Source: Paratinospora sagittata (Eukaryota; Streptophyta; Magnoliopsida; Ranunculales; Menispermaceae). From it: a stretch of DNA of 64,000 bases. The stretch covers positions 11,070,019 to 11,134,018 of the forward strand of contig CM069608.1 of the NCBI GenBank assembly GCA_035771175.1, in the 5' to 3' direction. Position numbers and translations under genes: made by a program. Shown here in pieces: positions 34,413-46,320 of the stretch (its first letter is position 1; each line of letters begins with the position of its first letter). The notes under the pieces were generated by a model, which saw nothing but the letters and a program-made list of their open reading frames with translations, searched no databases and was not told where the DNA came from.

Positions 34413-35498
34413 TCACGGCTTCGAAGAAGTTGTTGTTTGTTCGTGATTTGAAGCCCGTCCCTTCGATTGAAACTCTTTCTTCTCGTAAATCTCCAGCGAG
34501 AAATCTCTAAGAAGCTGAGTAGTCGTAGTAGAGCTAAAACTCGGAGGAGCCAAATTCGACGAACCTTTAGTCCCCGCCGACGACACAGCCGGAGAAGCAC
34601 CGCTCGTCGTCGCCTGAACTTCGACTCCGGCGGCCAAACTCACCCCCCCAGGCTGCACCGCCGACACGAACGACGATATCGGCCTTGCCGACATGTCGAC
34701 AATCGGCGCCATCGCCGGCGGGAACGTCCATATTTGCGGCTGAATCGACGGTCCGGCGGTGGCGATCGCAGACCCTGGCGGAATCATCCAGAACGTCCCC
34801 GCCGGCACCGCGTTCGGCGGTATGACCCGTCCGTCGCTGCTGACCGCCCACATCGGCACGAACCCTTGCGGACCCGCGGCTGCGACCGGAGCGAACGTGG
34901 ACGGAACCGAGATTCTGTCGTTCGAATTCGATAATTCGGTGGTGGTCGTGGTGGTTGTCTCTGTGCGTTTCGGTCTCTTCTTCTTCGTCGCTTCGATTTC
35001 AGAAGTGGACGACGTTGTTGGGATCTTCAGCGTGCCTTCGACGGATGTTGCCGTCGCCGGCACCGTTCCGGTTCCCGTGGCGGAGATTATCGACGGCTCG
35101 GCGTTTTCGAGGAGCCACCGGACGGTCTCGCCGTCGGATTTGTGGCCGAGTTCTCGAGTTAATTGGAAAATCCTAGCGGCGCAAATCGCAGGGATTCGTA
35201 TCCTACGCCCTCTTCCTTCCACCTTCGCGTGTCGATCTCTTGACGCTTTTTTCGCCGGTGTTGTTATGGCTGATCTTCGTATCTGCATCGGCATGGGTAT
35301 CGGTATCGGCATCTGCATCGCTATTGGTACGACGCCGATTGGTGGCGCCGCCGCCGTCGCTGCCGGTGGTGGTCCGTCGTCGGCGTCGGCTTCTGGATCT
35401 GTTTCCGTTGGCTCTTCTTTCACTGCTTGTCGTAGTAGTGGTTGTTGTGGATCGTGGTTGCTGTTGTTATCGACGGATTTTTCACCGGTTTCGCTCAT
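34413..35498 (-). CDS. Class I TCP transcription factor (TCP9/TCP19-like), 361 aa
   Basis: A single uninterrupted frame encodes a complete class I (PCF-type) TCP protein, a plant DNA-binding regulator of growth and cell proliferation that acts in the nucleus as a dimer on GGNCCCAC-type sites. The basic helix-loop-helix TCP domain spans about residues 83-138: basic part [20 protein letters not shown], helix I with [15 protein letters not shown], helix [19 protein letters not shown]. Cys106 in [10 protein letters not shown] is the class I Cys linked to redox control. A likely nuclear signal KKKRPKR is at 172-178, and GTLKIPTT and MWAVSS...GTFWMIPP match TCP9/TCP19 relatives. The near-terminal [13 protein letters not shown] is shared with TCP9-type proteins. 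The intronless frame and intact length suggest a working gene. The nearest paralogue cannot be fixed by eye, so no symbol is given. Confidence 0.93.
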   Translation of the reverse strand: MSETGEKSVDNNSNHDPQQPLLRQAVKEEPTETDPEADADDGPPPAATAAAPPIGVVPIAMQMPIPIPMPMQIRRSAITTPAKKASRDRHAKVEGRGRRIRIPAICAARIFQLTRELGHKSDGETVRWLLENAEPSIISATGTGTVPATATSVEGTLKIPTTSSTSEIEATKKKRPKRTETTTTTTTELSNSNDRISVPSTFAPVAAAGPQGFVPMWAVSSDGRVIPPNAVPAGTFWMIPPGSAIATAGPSIQPQIWTFPPAMAPIVDMSARPISSFVSAVQPGGVSLAAGVEVQATTSGASPAVSSAGTKGSSNLAPPSFSSTTTTQLLRDFSLEIYEKKEFQSKGRASNHEQTTTSSKP

Positions 35499-35517
35499 CT
35501 TTTTTTTTTTTTTTTTC
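35499..35517 (-). promoter_or_regulatory. A17 tract just before the TCP start codon
   Basis: On the coding strand 17 consecutive A residues (35516-35500) and one G precede the ATG. Adenine-rich leaders can bind poly(A)-binding protein and tune translation. An effect here is inferred. Confidence 0.5.
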
Positions 35518-36359
35518 TTGTTTGGCTCTGGTTTTCTATGTTTTGATCACGAGAAGGATTGAGGTGATTTTATTGCAGAGATGGATAAAACAATGGAGAA
35601 ATAGACTTGAAGAAGAAACGAGACCAACCGAACCCTAGAGCTCGACGCCTGGAACGAAATTTATCCTTCTCTCCTCACAAGAGAAAGGCTTCTTTCCTTG
35701 ACACATGCCCGATTTTTATGATTTTGAACTCCGGTTTTTAAACTGAGTTGGATCGGTAGTTCATACCCAGTCGACTCAAAGAGGGTACAAGTGAAACCAT
35801 TATTTACTCTAGTTCACAGTGAACCTTTTTCTATCCAAACTATACTTCCAAAGTTTATCATATTTTTATTTTTTTAAAATTAATTTTATTCTTAATAAGG
35901 TTAAAATAATAATTTTATAATTAACTAATTTTCATTTTCTTACACATTATTTTTAGATTTTTTTTTAATTTTTTTATTTATTTTTTAAAGTTTTACTCGT
36001 AATTGACCTTAATCATAATTTTTTTAATGATTTTAATTATTTTGATATTAAAAGATAAAACACATATATATATATTTTAATGAAAAATTATATTATTTTA
36101 ATTATTTTTTAATAAAAGTTATGTGTAATGATGCAATCAATAATAGACTTATAGGGGTTCTTTTAAAAAGTAAAAAATAAAAAATATTTTTAAATATATT
36201 TACCAAAAATACTTATTCTATCTACAAGCTATATTCACTCAAAAAAAAAAATTACATGTTATATATTAATATACATCATTATTGAAAATTTATTAATTAA
36301 GTAGGTGAAGCGAATTCTTTTTGGTGAGTATATTTAAAAACTTTAAAATAAAATAATTA
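35518..36359. other. TCP 5' leader and proximal upstream region
   Basis: Reading leftwards, 35700-35518 is purine-rich and probably the 5' UTR. Further out it is strongly AT-rich with no clear TATA box that stands out from the background. No gene is seen. Confidence 0.4.
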
Positions 36360-36720
36360 TGGGTGACTAACGAGTTAACTTTTTATGAGTCGGAATATTG
36401 GAGTGGGTCGATGCCCGAGTCGGCTCAGATACAGAGTATCGTACACATTTATTTGAAGGTCTGAGGTTCTGCTTCAACAATGGAAGTTTGGCTCTGATGT
36501 GTTGACACGTGTCGGTTGTATCCGGACGAATGCCAGTTGTAATAGTGGGGATCAAACGGACCTGATGATGCTCTGAGAAATCGGGAGTTGCTAAACGAAC
36601 GCAGATGGACGTCATATGTCGATCGTACGCTTATTAGAAACACACGTGCGATCCAACGGGCACGGGAGCGCACGTTCCTAGGGCGAGTATTACAGCGTCC
36701 ACGAATCATTTCTGAAATTA
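36360..36720 (-). promoter_or_regulatory. GC-richer island with two G-boxes upstream of TCP
   Basis: The block stands out from AT-rich flanks about 0.9-1.2 kb upstream of the TCP start. It contains GACACGTGTC (CACGTG at 36506-36511) and ACACGTGCG (36643-36648), both ABRE/G-box-like. Open minus-strand frames here are short and Arg-rich with no known domain. A distal promoter or enhancer is the simplest reading. Confidence 0.35.
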
Positions 36721-38087
36721 CTTAATAATTAAACAAAAGAAAATTGAATTTTTTATAGAGAACGCTAAATTGAATAATTTAGTATGATTGGTCTGAGGTG
36801 GCGTCGTATCACAAAAAATAATTAAATGAGGAGGTCAAATAACCATCTTTTTATATCACGCTATTTTAGCAACAGTCATAAAAAATGATGACTATTACAG
36901 TTAATTTAATATTTTTTAAATTTTTTTTTTTTTTATTAAAGATGTAAGAAGGCAATAGTTGTTACTAGAACAGTAGCAACGGTAAAGAGAGTTTATTAAC
37001 GGTAACGGATAATCCGACCCGGGGACAAAATGAATATATTTTATTCTCATTTGGTTTTGTTTTCTTAGGCTTTAAAAAAAAAAGACTACAAATGAAAATG
37101 TAAGCTGACATAACTCCTTGGAGGGGCTTATTTATTTATTTTTAGAGAAATAGTTTTACGATTAAAAAATTATAGCTAAAATCATTCTCATACTAATGGT
37201 ATACGATAAGTGATAAATATTTCTTTTTTCTTTTTTCTCTCTCATAATACGATGATATAATGTATTGTCATATCAGTTTAAATATAATTTTGTATATATA
37301 TCTTAAGTCGTTTTAATACTTATATTATTTTTAACCACTGATATATAACTTATTAATTTGAAGAATGTCTAACATGATGATTGAGTATAGAGTTTGATTC
37401 TATTTCTTTAAAATAATTTTTTCTTGCACTAGTGTTCACAAATTACTAAAGACTCTTTTCTTGGTCGCAACGATCTCTTATTTTTAATGCCACACTACAA
37501 GTCACAAGATCTTCGAAATAATGAGGTTTTTCTCGGACAAGGAAGTGAATAACAAAAAGGGTTAGATAATGAAAAATGACGAAAATATGAGATTATAGAA
37601 TTTTTCCATGTCTTAAATTAAGGTCTAGATGTCAATTTACAAACATTTTAGTGTATGTTGATAACGTTCGTTCATGTACCGTTGGATCGCACTGATCAAC
37701 TACACGATCTAATGACTCTGATCATAGCGTCTGTTGATGATGTTTCTTTGTGGAAAGTTTAGATTGCTCTTAGTTAAAATAGATACTCCGATCGGCGATC
37801 GCCCTTTCAAATATCTGATCAATCACCATACCAACAGATCAACGCATATCATCCAATGCATTTGGACTATTTAACCTTCAACATCAATGGTCCAGATCTC
37901 ATATCTTCTTCAAGTGAATCTAATCCGTCCCATTACGTCAATTTCTGAAAATTAAATGCCCCTCCCAGCTCAACATTGCCATCATGTGAAGCGCTAAGGG
38001 TACTAAGTCACTCAACTCACAATGTGTGCTGCGGGGTATTTACTTTCAAACCTTAAACCTTCATTTTATAAGGTAATCTCCTAAACA
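36721..38087. other. Intergenic, no gene seen
   Basis: AT-rich to 37660, then mixed sequence with many GATC-containing words (37680-37920). A short foldback is visible near 36868-36990 (TAGCAACAGTCAT ... GTAGCAAC). Nothing could be assigned. Confidence 0.4.
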
Positions 38088-38591
38088 CTAATCTCTCAAA
38101 CATATCAATGCTTCAATTATATTTTCTTTTAATCTTGTCCTGTAGTCATCAATTACTCTTACTCCTTAACTAAATGCTGATTCTAAAGCAATTGTAAAAA
38201 TATAAATTGTCAATAAATCTCTAGCCATAATAAAAAGCATTAGATATATATGTTTATAAGAATTTCACCAATCTAATATATTAAAATTATTAGAAATATC
38301 AACACCAATAGTGGGTTTATCTAATTAATGTTGTAATTTAGATGATTGTTTAAAATTTGTATTATTTTTTGATAAGAAACTTGATACTTTATTTAATTTT
38401 GTTGGCATTAAACTAGAGGACATTGTATTAAATGTTTGATTATTTCCTAACTTTTGTATATAGTTTTGAAACATATCAACCAAAGAACTTTTAATATCTT
38501 TCATGTCAATAAGAGATATATACCAATACATCATTTTTAAAACCTCTTCTAAAATTGTTAACTTATAACGAGGATCCATTGAAGTAGCCAA
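38088..38591 (-). pseudogene. Second hAT transposase relic (C-terminal part)
   Basis: The minus strand encodes MATSMDPRYKLTILEEVLKM, the conserved hAT stretch before the dimerisation domain. After a gap it encodes MARDLLTIYIFTIALESAFS, an in-frame TAA, then GVRVIDDYRTRLKENIIEAL. These match the end of plant hAT transposases. The N-terminal two thirds are missing. A TAGGGGTGTCA terminus at 39240 may be the right end of the same element. Confidence 0.85.
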
Positions 38592-39039
38592 ACAAAAAAT
38601 ATATATATTAGAATTTTTCTTAATTAAGATTTCTAAAAGTCCTTAGAATATGTACGGAAATATTTTTGAAAATAGTTTTTTTTTCTTCTAATTTCTAAGT
38701 TTAAAACTACTTAATTTAAATAATAGAGGATTACAAAAACTTTATTAAAAATAAAAAATATAATATAAAAAATCAGCTAACGAATTTTAGTTAATTTATA
38801 TGAGTTTGTTATGTATTATTCTTTTTTAATAGTAACGAGGATTTTGTTTCTAAAATTATTTAATAATTTAATAAAAAAGATTTAAAATATTTCTTAGAAT
38901 GTGTGCAAATTTTTATATTTTTTTTGTAATGAGAATTTATAAGTGTGTAAGTATGTATCATTTCTAAATAAAAATTGATATTTAGAGTTTTTATTTTAGA
39001 AAAGATATATAAAGGTTAAAAAATTAACTATTTAGATCG

Positions 39040-39240
39040 AGTCACGGGCGTAGCTTGGACAACAATATATTGGATTGTTGAGCCATGTCGTTCGTGCGGG
39101 CCAAGCTTTAAAGGGTTACCCCAACCTACTCGTTCTATGATAATGGGAAGGCTGGGCCAGTCCAATATTTAAGTCGGGCTTGGGCTAGATAGGACGGTTT
39201 GGGCCAAGCCCATGACCTATAGCTCGAATTGACACCCCTA
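39040..39240. repeat. hAT terminal sequence (right end)
   Basis: The right end read inverted is TAGGGGTGTCAATTCGAGC, a standard hAT terminus, preceded by GGGCTTGGGC-type subterminal words. No partner left end with a matching 8-bp duplication was found. Confidence 0.6.
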
Positions 39241-39534
39241 GTCAAGTAAAAAACCACTCATGTTGATCTTTTAAAGAACTCCATTAATTTAAGATTTTTA
39301 TCCATCATGACACCTATTAAGATAAATATCAAGATAAGAATAAGTTAATGTTTAGTAACTCAACATCTAATAAGTTAATAATACTTTTTTAACTTAAAAT
39401 AAGTGCTTATTTAGAGCTTATTTTAAACATGTTATTTAATTAATAACTAATACTTCAACCACTTTTATTATTTTATTTTAGAGAAGTGGTTGTTAACCAA
39501 AATCTCATTTTCCATCATAAAAGTAGGCTTGTAA

Positions 39535-39655
39535 TAGGGTCGGGTTCGACCAAAAACCCTACCTGACCCACCTAGGTTGTGTGGCATCAAATCTAACTTG
39601 ATACCACCCGATCAACTTTCAGGTCGGGTCGGTTTGGTTGGTTGGGTGGCACATT
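39535..39655. repeat. Relic of the 52739-type hAT MITE
   Basis: The order of words (GGTCGGGTT, ACCCTACCTGACCC, GGCATCAAATCTAAC, ACCACCCGATC, AGGTCGGGTCGG) follows the left part of the element at 52739-53496. Confidence 0.55.
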
Positions 39656-41240
39656 GTTGCCCCCACCACCACCAGCCGTTGCCGTTGCCACCACAGTTAC
39701 CAGCATCGACACCGACAATAACTGGATTCCCAAAAAAAATTACCATATAAAACTCAAAATGAGTTTAAAAAAAGGCAAAAAAAAGTGAAGAAGAAGAAGA
39801 AGAAAGACGAAGAAGGGGGAGGGAGGCGTGTTTGTAGAGAGAAAAAAGGTAGGGGCGGTGGCACACTGTCGCCCCCACCAGCCGCCATTGTCGTTGCCGC
39901 CACCACCACCACTACAATTAGTCATAGTCATTGTCACCACCACCACCACCAAAAGAACCACTTCCTTCCTCCTTCCAAGTCTCAAACCCTTGCACACTCC
40001 TTGTGTGTTATTAGAGCTAGCCTTGATCTATCAACAAGATGAGCGCGCGAGATTTATCACAGATGATATGTTTGAGGCACGGGGAATTAATGAAGTGGAA
40101 AGAGGGTGCGAGAAAGCTAAAGGGGGTGTTGTGGGTAGTTCTATCTACTATTTTCGTTCTATATCATCCTAAGTATGAAAACTACATTCCAAATGTATTG
40201 TGATTGGACTATGATTATCATGAATGTACTGACTATTTTGCTTATGCATTATTTAATTGTCTTACCATGATTTGGCTTGCATTTTATGATTGTTTGTGTT
40301 ATTTTGTGTTAGCATGCATGCTTAAATGAAATGCTTGTGTATTAATTATCTTCCATGTCATAGTTTGAATGGAGAAGGGGTTTGAGTATGCTGTGAGCGT
40401 TTCAAAATACTCTAATTACTTGGTGACTTCATCAGTTTCTAAAATAGGGGTATAGATTGTAATAGAAAACTCAAAACAGTGGATACCTTGGGGCTTCATA
40501 CTGCTAGCTAGATCAAATAGGATTGTGTTGTCCCGTTGCAAGCATACCTCAAGATTAATTTGGGACTTAATCGAATCCACTACTGCCAAATCTAACTTAG
40601 GACTAGGCCATATATAATATTCATGATACTGCTGAAATTACCAGATCTGTGTTAAACTCTAAGTGAGATTCCTTTGGACTATATCAACTTGTAGGAGGTG
40701 ATTTGTGGTTCCTTTTGCTTAAAGGTTACCTTTGGTTTCTTTTGGAGTAAAATTATTATTTTTGCTCACTAGACGTATGCTAAATAATGAACAGATAATT
40801 GCATGGTTTTCATGCTTATGAAGCCTTTATTTTTTAAATAGTGCATGTCATGTTATGCATACCTTATACTTACATAAATCTTTAGATTAGTATTTGAATG
40901 GTAGTAGGTCTACCACTCATTAGGCGTTAATGAGCTCACTATTTTATTTTATTTCTTTATCTTTTTCAGGTTCCTCTTCTTATGATAAGGAAAAAGCTAC
41001 TGACTTTTAAGATCTCCCTCTTGTTAACCGACACACTACTACTATGTTTGTTATTTTAGGAGACCTAAGTTTTGATTCTATTTGGCGTATGTTGACTATT
41101 TTGATGAACTATATATGTAATTAACATGCGTGGGACTTATGAATTGTATTATGCTACTTATGTGTCCAAGGCTATGCAAAGGGTTAGGATATAGTGGAGG
41201 AAACATATTCATATAGCTGATCCAAGTTGAAAAAAGGCTT
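39656..41240. other. Low-complexity sequence and an LTR-like relic
   Basis: CCACCACC-type and GAAGAAGAA runs fill 39660-39960, where open frames are low-complexity and not credible genes. From about 40180 to 41230 the sequence resembles the long solo LTRs elsewhere, including GAGCTCACTATTTTA and then TTTTTCAGGTTCCTC near 40930-40975. No LTR ends or target duplication were found. Confidence 0.35.
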
Positions 41241-41369
41241 GGTTGAGTTGAGTTGTATTTATGTGTTCAAGGCAAAGAGTCAATGACTCATCTATTTTTC
41301 TGCTGCCAAGTAGCAAATTAATTGGTGTTGCAAGTAGTCTTGAGATTTTTTTGCCCTGTGAGGATGGGA

Positions 41370-41760
41370 GAAGTTGGGAGAAAAAAAGGAAGTGCTACTG
41401 AAACATTGGTCAAGATTGCATTCAATGTTGTTCTTTACCATGTTTGGCAAGAAGGAGCTAAAGGAGATTGCAACAAAAATCTATACTTGTAAACTTGATG
41501 ATCTTGGGTATTAGGCAGGATGTTAGGAAGATTTGGGAGCCCCTTAATAAAGTAGCCTCCTATTCCAAATGGGCATTATTTGTCTCAAGACAATGGAAAA
41601 CTCAATTTATTTGAGCTTAGAAGAGGATCTTGGAGGCGAGTTGGAAACCTCCAAACGTTGGTTGGTTTGCCCTGAATACAAATGGCTCCCACTCCCAGTT
41701 CAAACTAGCTAGGTTTGGGAGGTTAGTAACCCTTGCTACCTTATGCAGAGGTGTCTACTT
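41370..41760 (+). pseudogene. LINE 3' relic (zinc-binding/RNase H junction)
   Basis: The plus strand encodes TLVKIAFNVVLYHVWQEGAK at about 41402-41460, like the zinc-binding region after plant LINE reverse transcriptases. In another frame it encodes ASWKPPNVGWFALNTNGS (to about 41690), like the start of the LINE RNase H domain. Frameshifts and stops break it, and the rest of the LINE is missing. Confidence 0.65.
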
Positions 41761-43082
41761 GCTCTTTAGTTGTTGTAGCAAAGGTTAGGGAAATGCTTGA
41801 AGGTTTTTGAATTGTAGTTAGCATGGGATTAAGCAATCTATGAATTAAAAAGGATTCTTTTAATTTGGTTTCTTGGTTCAGGAATTTTGCTCTCCATAGC
41901 TTGGAAAGGCCACTTTTCTCAAACATAGGTGCAGTAAAATGGTAGTTGCTAGAGATATCTATTTGTATATTCTTTAAGAGCAATGGTTTTCAATCTATTT
42001 CAATCTTCCCTTCTTTTTTGGAATTTGATTTTTGATTTTTTTAATTTTTTTTCTTCTTCTGTTGAATGGTGGTTTCTCTAAGATTTTAGTTTTTAGTTTC
42101 TAAACTCTAAACTTTTGTTACTTCTCTACAACCTCCAAATGACCAAAGCTTCTTTTCAAATCCAATTATCTCAATTAATTCATTGGGCCAAAGCCATTTT
42201 CATTTGTTTTATTTAAATAAATAATGCAATGAGAGCTTGAAATCAGATTATATTGAAGAAGTTTTGGGCTTTTAATGTTGTTTATTGGTTCTTTAATGGT
42301 AAAAAGAAATCTGAAGTGAACACCTTATTTTATGGGCTTTGATTGTTATTGATTTAATTCAAATGTATGATAAGAATAATCAGTGATTTCATTTTAAAGT
42401 GTTTGGTTAATTTATTAGACTAATTAATAAGAGTACCACTTTACCTTTTGAAACTAGATGATCAGTTAGCAAGTTTTTCTTATATTTATTTTTATCAATC
42501 TTTCTCTTCCACAACACAGAGAGTCTTCACCATCTCGTATGAATCACCATTCTATTCTTTCCAATAAACAATTGATATTGCTGTTGGATTTATGTTAATG
42601 GTTTTTGACCTACCTTAGCCTCTAAAAAGAAATAAGAAACTTTTTTTTTTCTCAAGCATGGTAATAGCCCGGAAATTTTAAGGGTATTTATGTAATTTTA
42701 ACTTTAGTGGCATTTTCATAATTTTACACATTAGACCGAAATGGACTCATACGTGACATGGGTTATCTCTGAAATGTTACAAAATGTATTTGTAGGTGAA
42801 TCATGCCAAGAATAAATAAAAATGTACCCTCGTTGAGGCCTGACACGTACGTACAATAATGACATAAATATATTTTAGCCAAATTAGATGGGAACATAAT
42901 CAAACGATCTCGTTTCGAAAATCCGAGTTCACAGATGAGTTCAGAACATCGAAAAACCCTTAAGAACCTAATTTCATAAATTTTGAACATCAAAATAAAA
43001 AAGGTAGCTAAGAAAATCACCTGGGCATATGCATGCATGACAGACACTACATGCAATGTGAACAAACAATGACCACCCTTTC
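41761..43082. other. Intergenic, with an LTR-like start at about 42660
   Basis: GGTAATAGCCCGGAAATTTT and the following bases resemble the start of a Tekay-like LTR, which copy B then interrupts at 43083. No other part of such an element was identified. Open frames are short and unconvincing. Confidence 0.35.
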
Positions 43083-44336
43083 TGTCACATCCCACCCGGA
43101 CGTGCCTAAACAGGCAGAACACTTACAAGCGGGGCGCGAATGCATTATAACTATAATTGAGTGCGCAGTAACACAATTGAGTACAAATCTGATTATATTA
43201 ATTTCAGAATGTATTTTTGTATAGAATATGATTGAGGAAACAACCTCCCAAAATCTCTGATCTCCTGAAAAAATTGGATAACAACGGGGTGAGCTATTGC
43301 CCAGTAGGTAAAATAGTTCGTGAATATAACAATTAATAAAAGAAACTTCATAATCAAATATCACATAAACACAACAAGCATCATAAACAGCACAACATGT
43401 ATGTATGCATGACACCGTCTCGTAATGGTTCCATGATTGTACGGCGCCCTGAGTTCACGTACAAATGTCCATCCTTAGGTAAACCCGGGTTCTCATTGTA
43501 CGTCCCTCCCCAAGGTCGTTGCCCTGGATTCACGTACAAATGTTCATTCCCAGGTAAACCTGGGTTCTCATTGTACGTCCCTCTCCACGGAAATATCAAG
43601 AATAGTGAGCATTGCTTTTAATTATTTTGTGTATCATAAACCACTTATGTCTCTAGGTGGTGTTTATGTATGATGCCAACGCAGGTCCGGTCTTTACTAA
43701 AATTAGACAGGATTTGACGGCATCTGGTAATTCTTATCAGGTCAGTATCACCACGTGTAAGGTTAGGATGTTTAGTATCACTTGTACAAGCTGATAGCTT
43801 TCAAATAAGACCAACTAGACCAGTCTTCAGTTTGAGAGGTGAGACACGAGGTCTACTTAAGTATCAATCGTCTAGAGCAGCACGCTGCCTCCCGTTCACT
43901 ATTTAAAGTTACTGAGGACCAGACAATGTCTGGTTGAGCCAGATTGACCACTAATTCGATATAGTAACAGTGTAATACATGAACTCCAAATATACAGGCA
44001 TAAGTATGACAAGTATGAACATTATACGAAATAATGCAGTGTAAATAAATAGTAGACATAATGATAAATGGATATAAACTATAATAAAAGTTATAAGACA
44101 CGCAAACCTATGTTTCGTTCCCCACCTTTAGATAAAAACTCCTTTTGGAATTGGCGCCTCCTCTCGAGCAGAACTGTGTTGCACTGTGAAGAGAGTCTCA
44201 AAAAGAGAAGAGAGAAATCACAACGAGAGCAAGAGAGAGAAGAAAGTGTTTTGGTGTGAAAATAACCAAAGGGGCTTTTTATAGCCAAAAAGGTGCTCGA
44301 TTTTTTTTTGTGAGTGTGCAAACCTGGGGTATTACA
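43083..44336 (-). repeat. Copy B 3' LTR
   Basis: 1254 bp. It contains two tandem units of the ATTCACGTAC ... TCATTGTACGTCC block (about 43447-43583), of which copy A has one. TATA box at 44275-44284 on the minus strand. Confidence 0.9.
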
Positions 44337-44354
44337 CTCTACCCCCCTTAAAGG
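44337..44354 (-). other. Polypurine tract (copy B)
   Basis: The minus-strand purine run AAGGGGGGTAGAG abuts the 3' LTR. Confidence 0.8.
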
Positions 44355-44838
44355 AATTTCGCCCCCAAAATTCAGTCTGTGTAGTTATGGTTGTATTCAA
44401 CCCCTGAATAGTACTGTGGCCGGTAGAATCCTCAATATCATCAAACAATGGAGAGCAAATGGAGTTGAATACATTCTCAGAAGGTTCCGACATTTGTCTC
44501 ACAGATGGTGGTGTAGGGCTCTGCAAGATGCAACTTTTCAGGGGAGGTAGGTTGAGCGACATAACGCTTTTTCGTGCAGTTGCCCGAATCCGGCCCCTTG
44601 GCAATTTTGGTAGGAAATATTGCCTGGATTAGGGCACATGTTTGTTTCGGGCAATATTGTTACGGTAAAGCCATACGCGCTCTAGCGATAAGGATCTCAG
44701 CCGCAGAGGCGAGGAAGTTGGTGATGCAAAAAAGTTGTGGTTTGCATCAGAGTCTGAAGGAGTCTCCACTGGTTTCCAAATAGGCCATGGAGTACATGAC
44801 TTATTACCCATGTCTGTGTTGTTTTCAAACATCTGCAT
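44355..44838 (-). pseudogene. aORF2 (copy B), one internal stop
   Basis: This is the same protein as 9039-9446 and 56501-57004. It begins MQMFENNTDMGNKSCTPWP, has an SP/Arg-rich centre (ASPTSSPLRLRSLSLERVW), then GRIRATARKS, NLPPLKSC, PSENVFNSICSPLFDD and STGHSTIQG. One in-frame TAA near 44626 breaks it, but both halves are in the same frame over more than 150 codons. The C-terminal end is changed by a small deletion. CAG directly precedes the second ATG, as in the other copies. Confidence 0.65.
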
Positions 44839-44920
44839 AGTTAATTAAATAAATTAAGATATTGTAAACAAAGTTTCCATCATTTAATTGATAAGTAAAA
44901 TAGTACAATGTGTCACATCA

Positions 44921-45199
44921 TCAATTATTACTAAAAAACAATTCAAGGTACTTCAGTTTAATTGTTTCTTCTAGTTCCCAAGTTGCTTCCTCTACTCCGT
45001 GGTGATCCCAGAGCACCTTAACAAGTGGTATGCTACGTCGCCTTAGTTCTTGCGTTTTTCTATCCAGAATCTGTATCATTCTCTCCTGATACTTATTTCC
45101 TTCTTCAACCCGAACCTTGACCAGAGGGATGATATACGAAGGATCAGGACGATACTTTCGAAGCATGGATACGTGAAAAACGTCATGAACCTTAGACAT
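44921..45199 (-). pseudogene. Chromodomain end of pol (copy B)
   Basis: The open stretch carries VHDVFHVSMLRKYRPDPS, the end of the integrase, then ILDRKTQELRRRSIPLVKVL and GVEEATWELEETIKLKYLEL, a complete Tekay-type chromodomain ending at the natural stop. It is cut off from the integrase core by a frameshift. Confidence 0.85.
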
Positions 45200-45239
45200 G
45201 GACGATGGAAGGGATAGACGATAGGCTAGTTTGCCAATA

Positions 45240-46240
45240 CGTTCAATGATCTAAAAGAGACTGATATACTGTGGATAGCTTTCTTTTGATCCCAAAGCGT
45301 TTGACACCTTTTGTAGGCTAAACTTTTAGAAAAACCAAGTCCCCCTTATCAAATTCTAGAGGCTGTCTCCGCTTGTCAACATAGCTCTTCTATCGACTTT
45401 GTGTTACACGAAGTCGCTCCTTTACTAGTGTGATATTCTCAGAGGTCTCTTGACCTAGTTCAGGCCCCAACTGCGGTCGATCTGCCATATCTAACCAACA
45501 TACCAGAGATCTGCAAGGGCAACCATAGAGAGCCTCATATGGTGTCATGCCGACATTGGTTTGGTAACTGTTGTTGTATGCAAACACAGCTAAATGTAAG
45601 TGCTTTGCCCATCCGTCATGACAGTCCAAAATGCAGCATCGCAACATATTCTCTAAAATCTGGATCAGCCGTTCTAACTGCCCGTCAGTATGAGGGTGAA
45701 AGGCTGTGCTCATGGTGATCATGAAGCCCATTCTACTCTGAAAGCTTTGCCAAAATTTTGATGTGAATCGAGGGTCTCGATCAGAAATGATCGTGAGTGG
45801 TATGCCATGGAGGCGAAATGATATCTCTTTCATACAATTCAACAAGCTTGGCGGGGTTACCTCTGAACTTTGTTGGCAAAAAGTGTGCAAACTTTGTAAG
45901 TCTATCAATGATAACCCAGATAACATCTTGCTCTTTATTATTTCGAAGCAAGGCCGTAACAAAATCCATTGCAATGTTCTCCCACTTCCATTCTCCAATA
46001 GGTAAAGGCTGGAGAAGTCTGCGTTCTGCCTTTACTTGCTGGCAAAAGAAACATATAGTAACGAAGTCTGCAATAACCTTCTTCATTCCAGAAAACCAGA
46101 ATTGTCGCTTGATATCCTTGTACATCTTGTCTCCCCCAGGATGCATAGCGAACCTTGAACAGTGCATTTCAGTTAGCACTTCTTTCCGAACTTGTGGATC
46201 GTTCGGTAGACAGAGGCATTTTTTGTAGAAAATCGCCTCA
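45240..46240 (-). pseudogene. Integrase (copy B)
   Basis: The piece 45781-46179 holds the zinc-binding part (EMHCSRFAMHPGGDKMY ... CFFCQQVKAE) and the first catalytic block AMDFVTALL. The overlapping piece 45390-45998 holds SDRDPRFTSKFW, FHPHTDGQLERLIQILENML and YNNSYQTNVGMTPYEALYG. A frameshift near 45800-45990 separates them. The DDE residues are still present. Confidence 0.85.
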
Positions 46241-46320
46241 TTCTCAGAGACCGACCAGTGAGGAAGGTTCTATCTACTGAGTATAAGTTCTCGTATCTCC
46301 ATTAACATAGGATCGTTGGC

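Noticed and set aside
34759..35562. 267-codon plus-strand open frame opposite the TCP gene
   Set aside because: It lies antisense to a strongly supported TCP gene in GC-rich codons, where stops are rare. It has Val/Ser/Ala-rich low complexity and no domain.
36449..36709. Arg/Ser-rich open frame in the GC-richer island
   Set aside because: No family match. The block is better explained as upstream regulatory DNA of the TCP gene.
39785..40172. Overlapping open frames rich in Lys, Pro and His
   Set aside because: They come from GAA and CCA repeats. No stable domain is visible.
42763..43122. 119-codon minus-strand frame with hydrophobic parts
   Set aside because: It spans the boundary of copy B and the flanking sequence, so it is a chance join.
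45797..46228. 143-codon plus-strand open frame
   Set aside because: Antisense to the copy B integrase. A similar shadow occurs at 58019-58345 in copy C.
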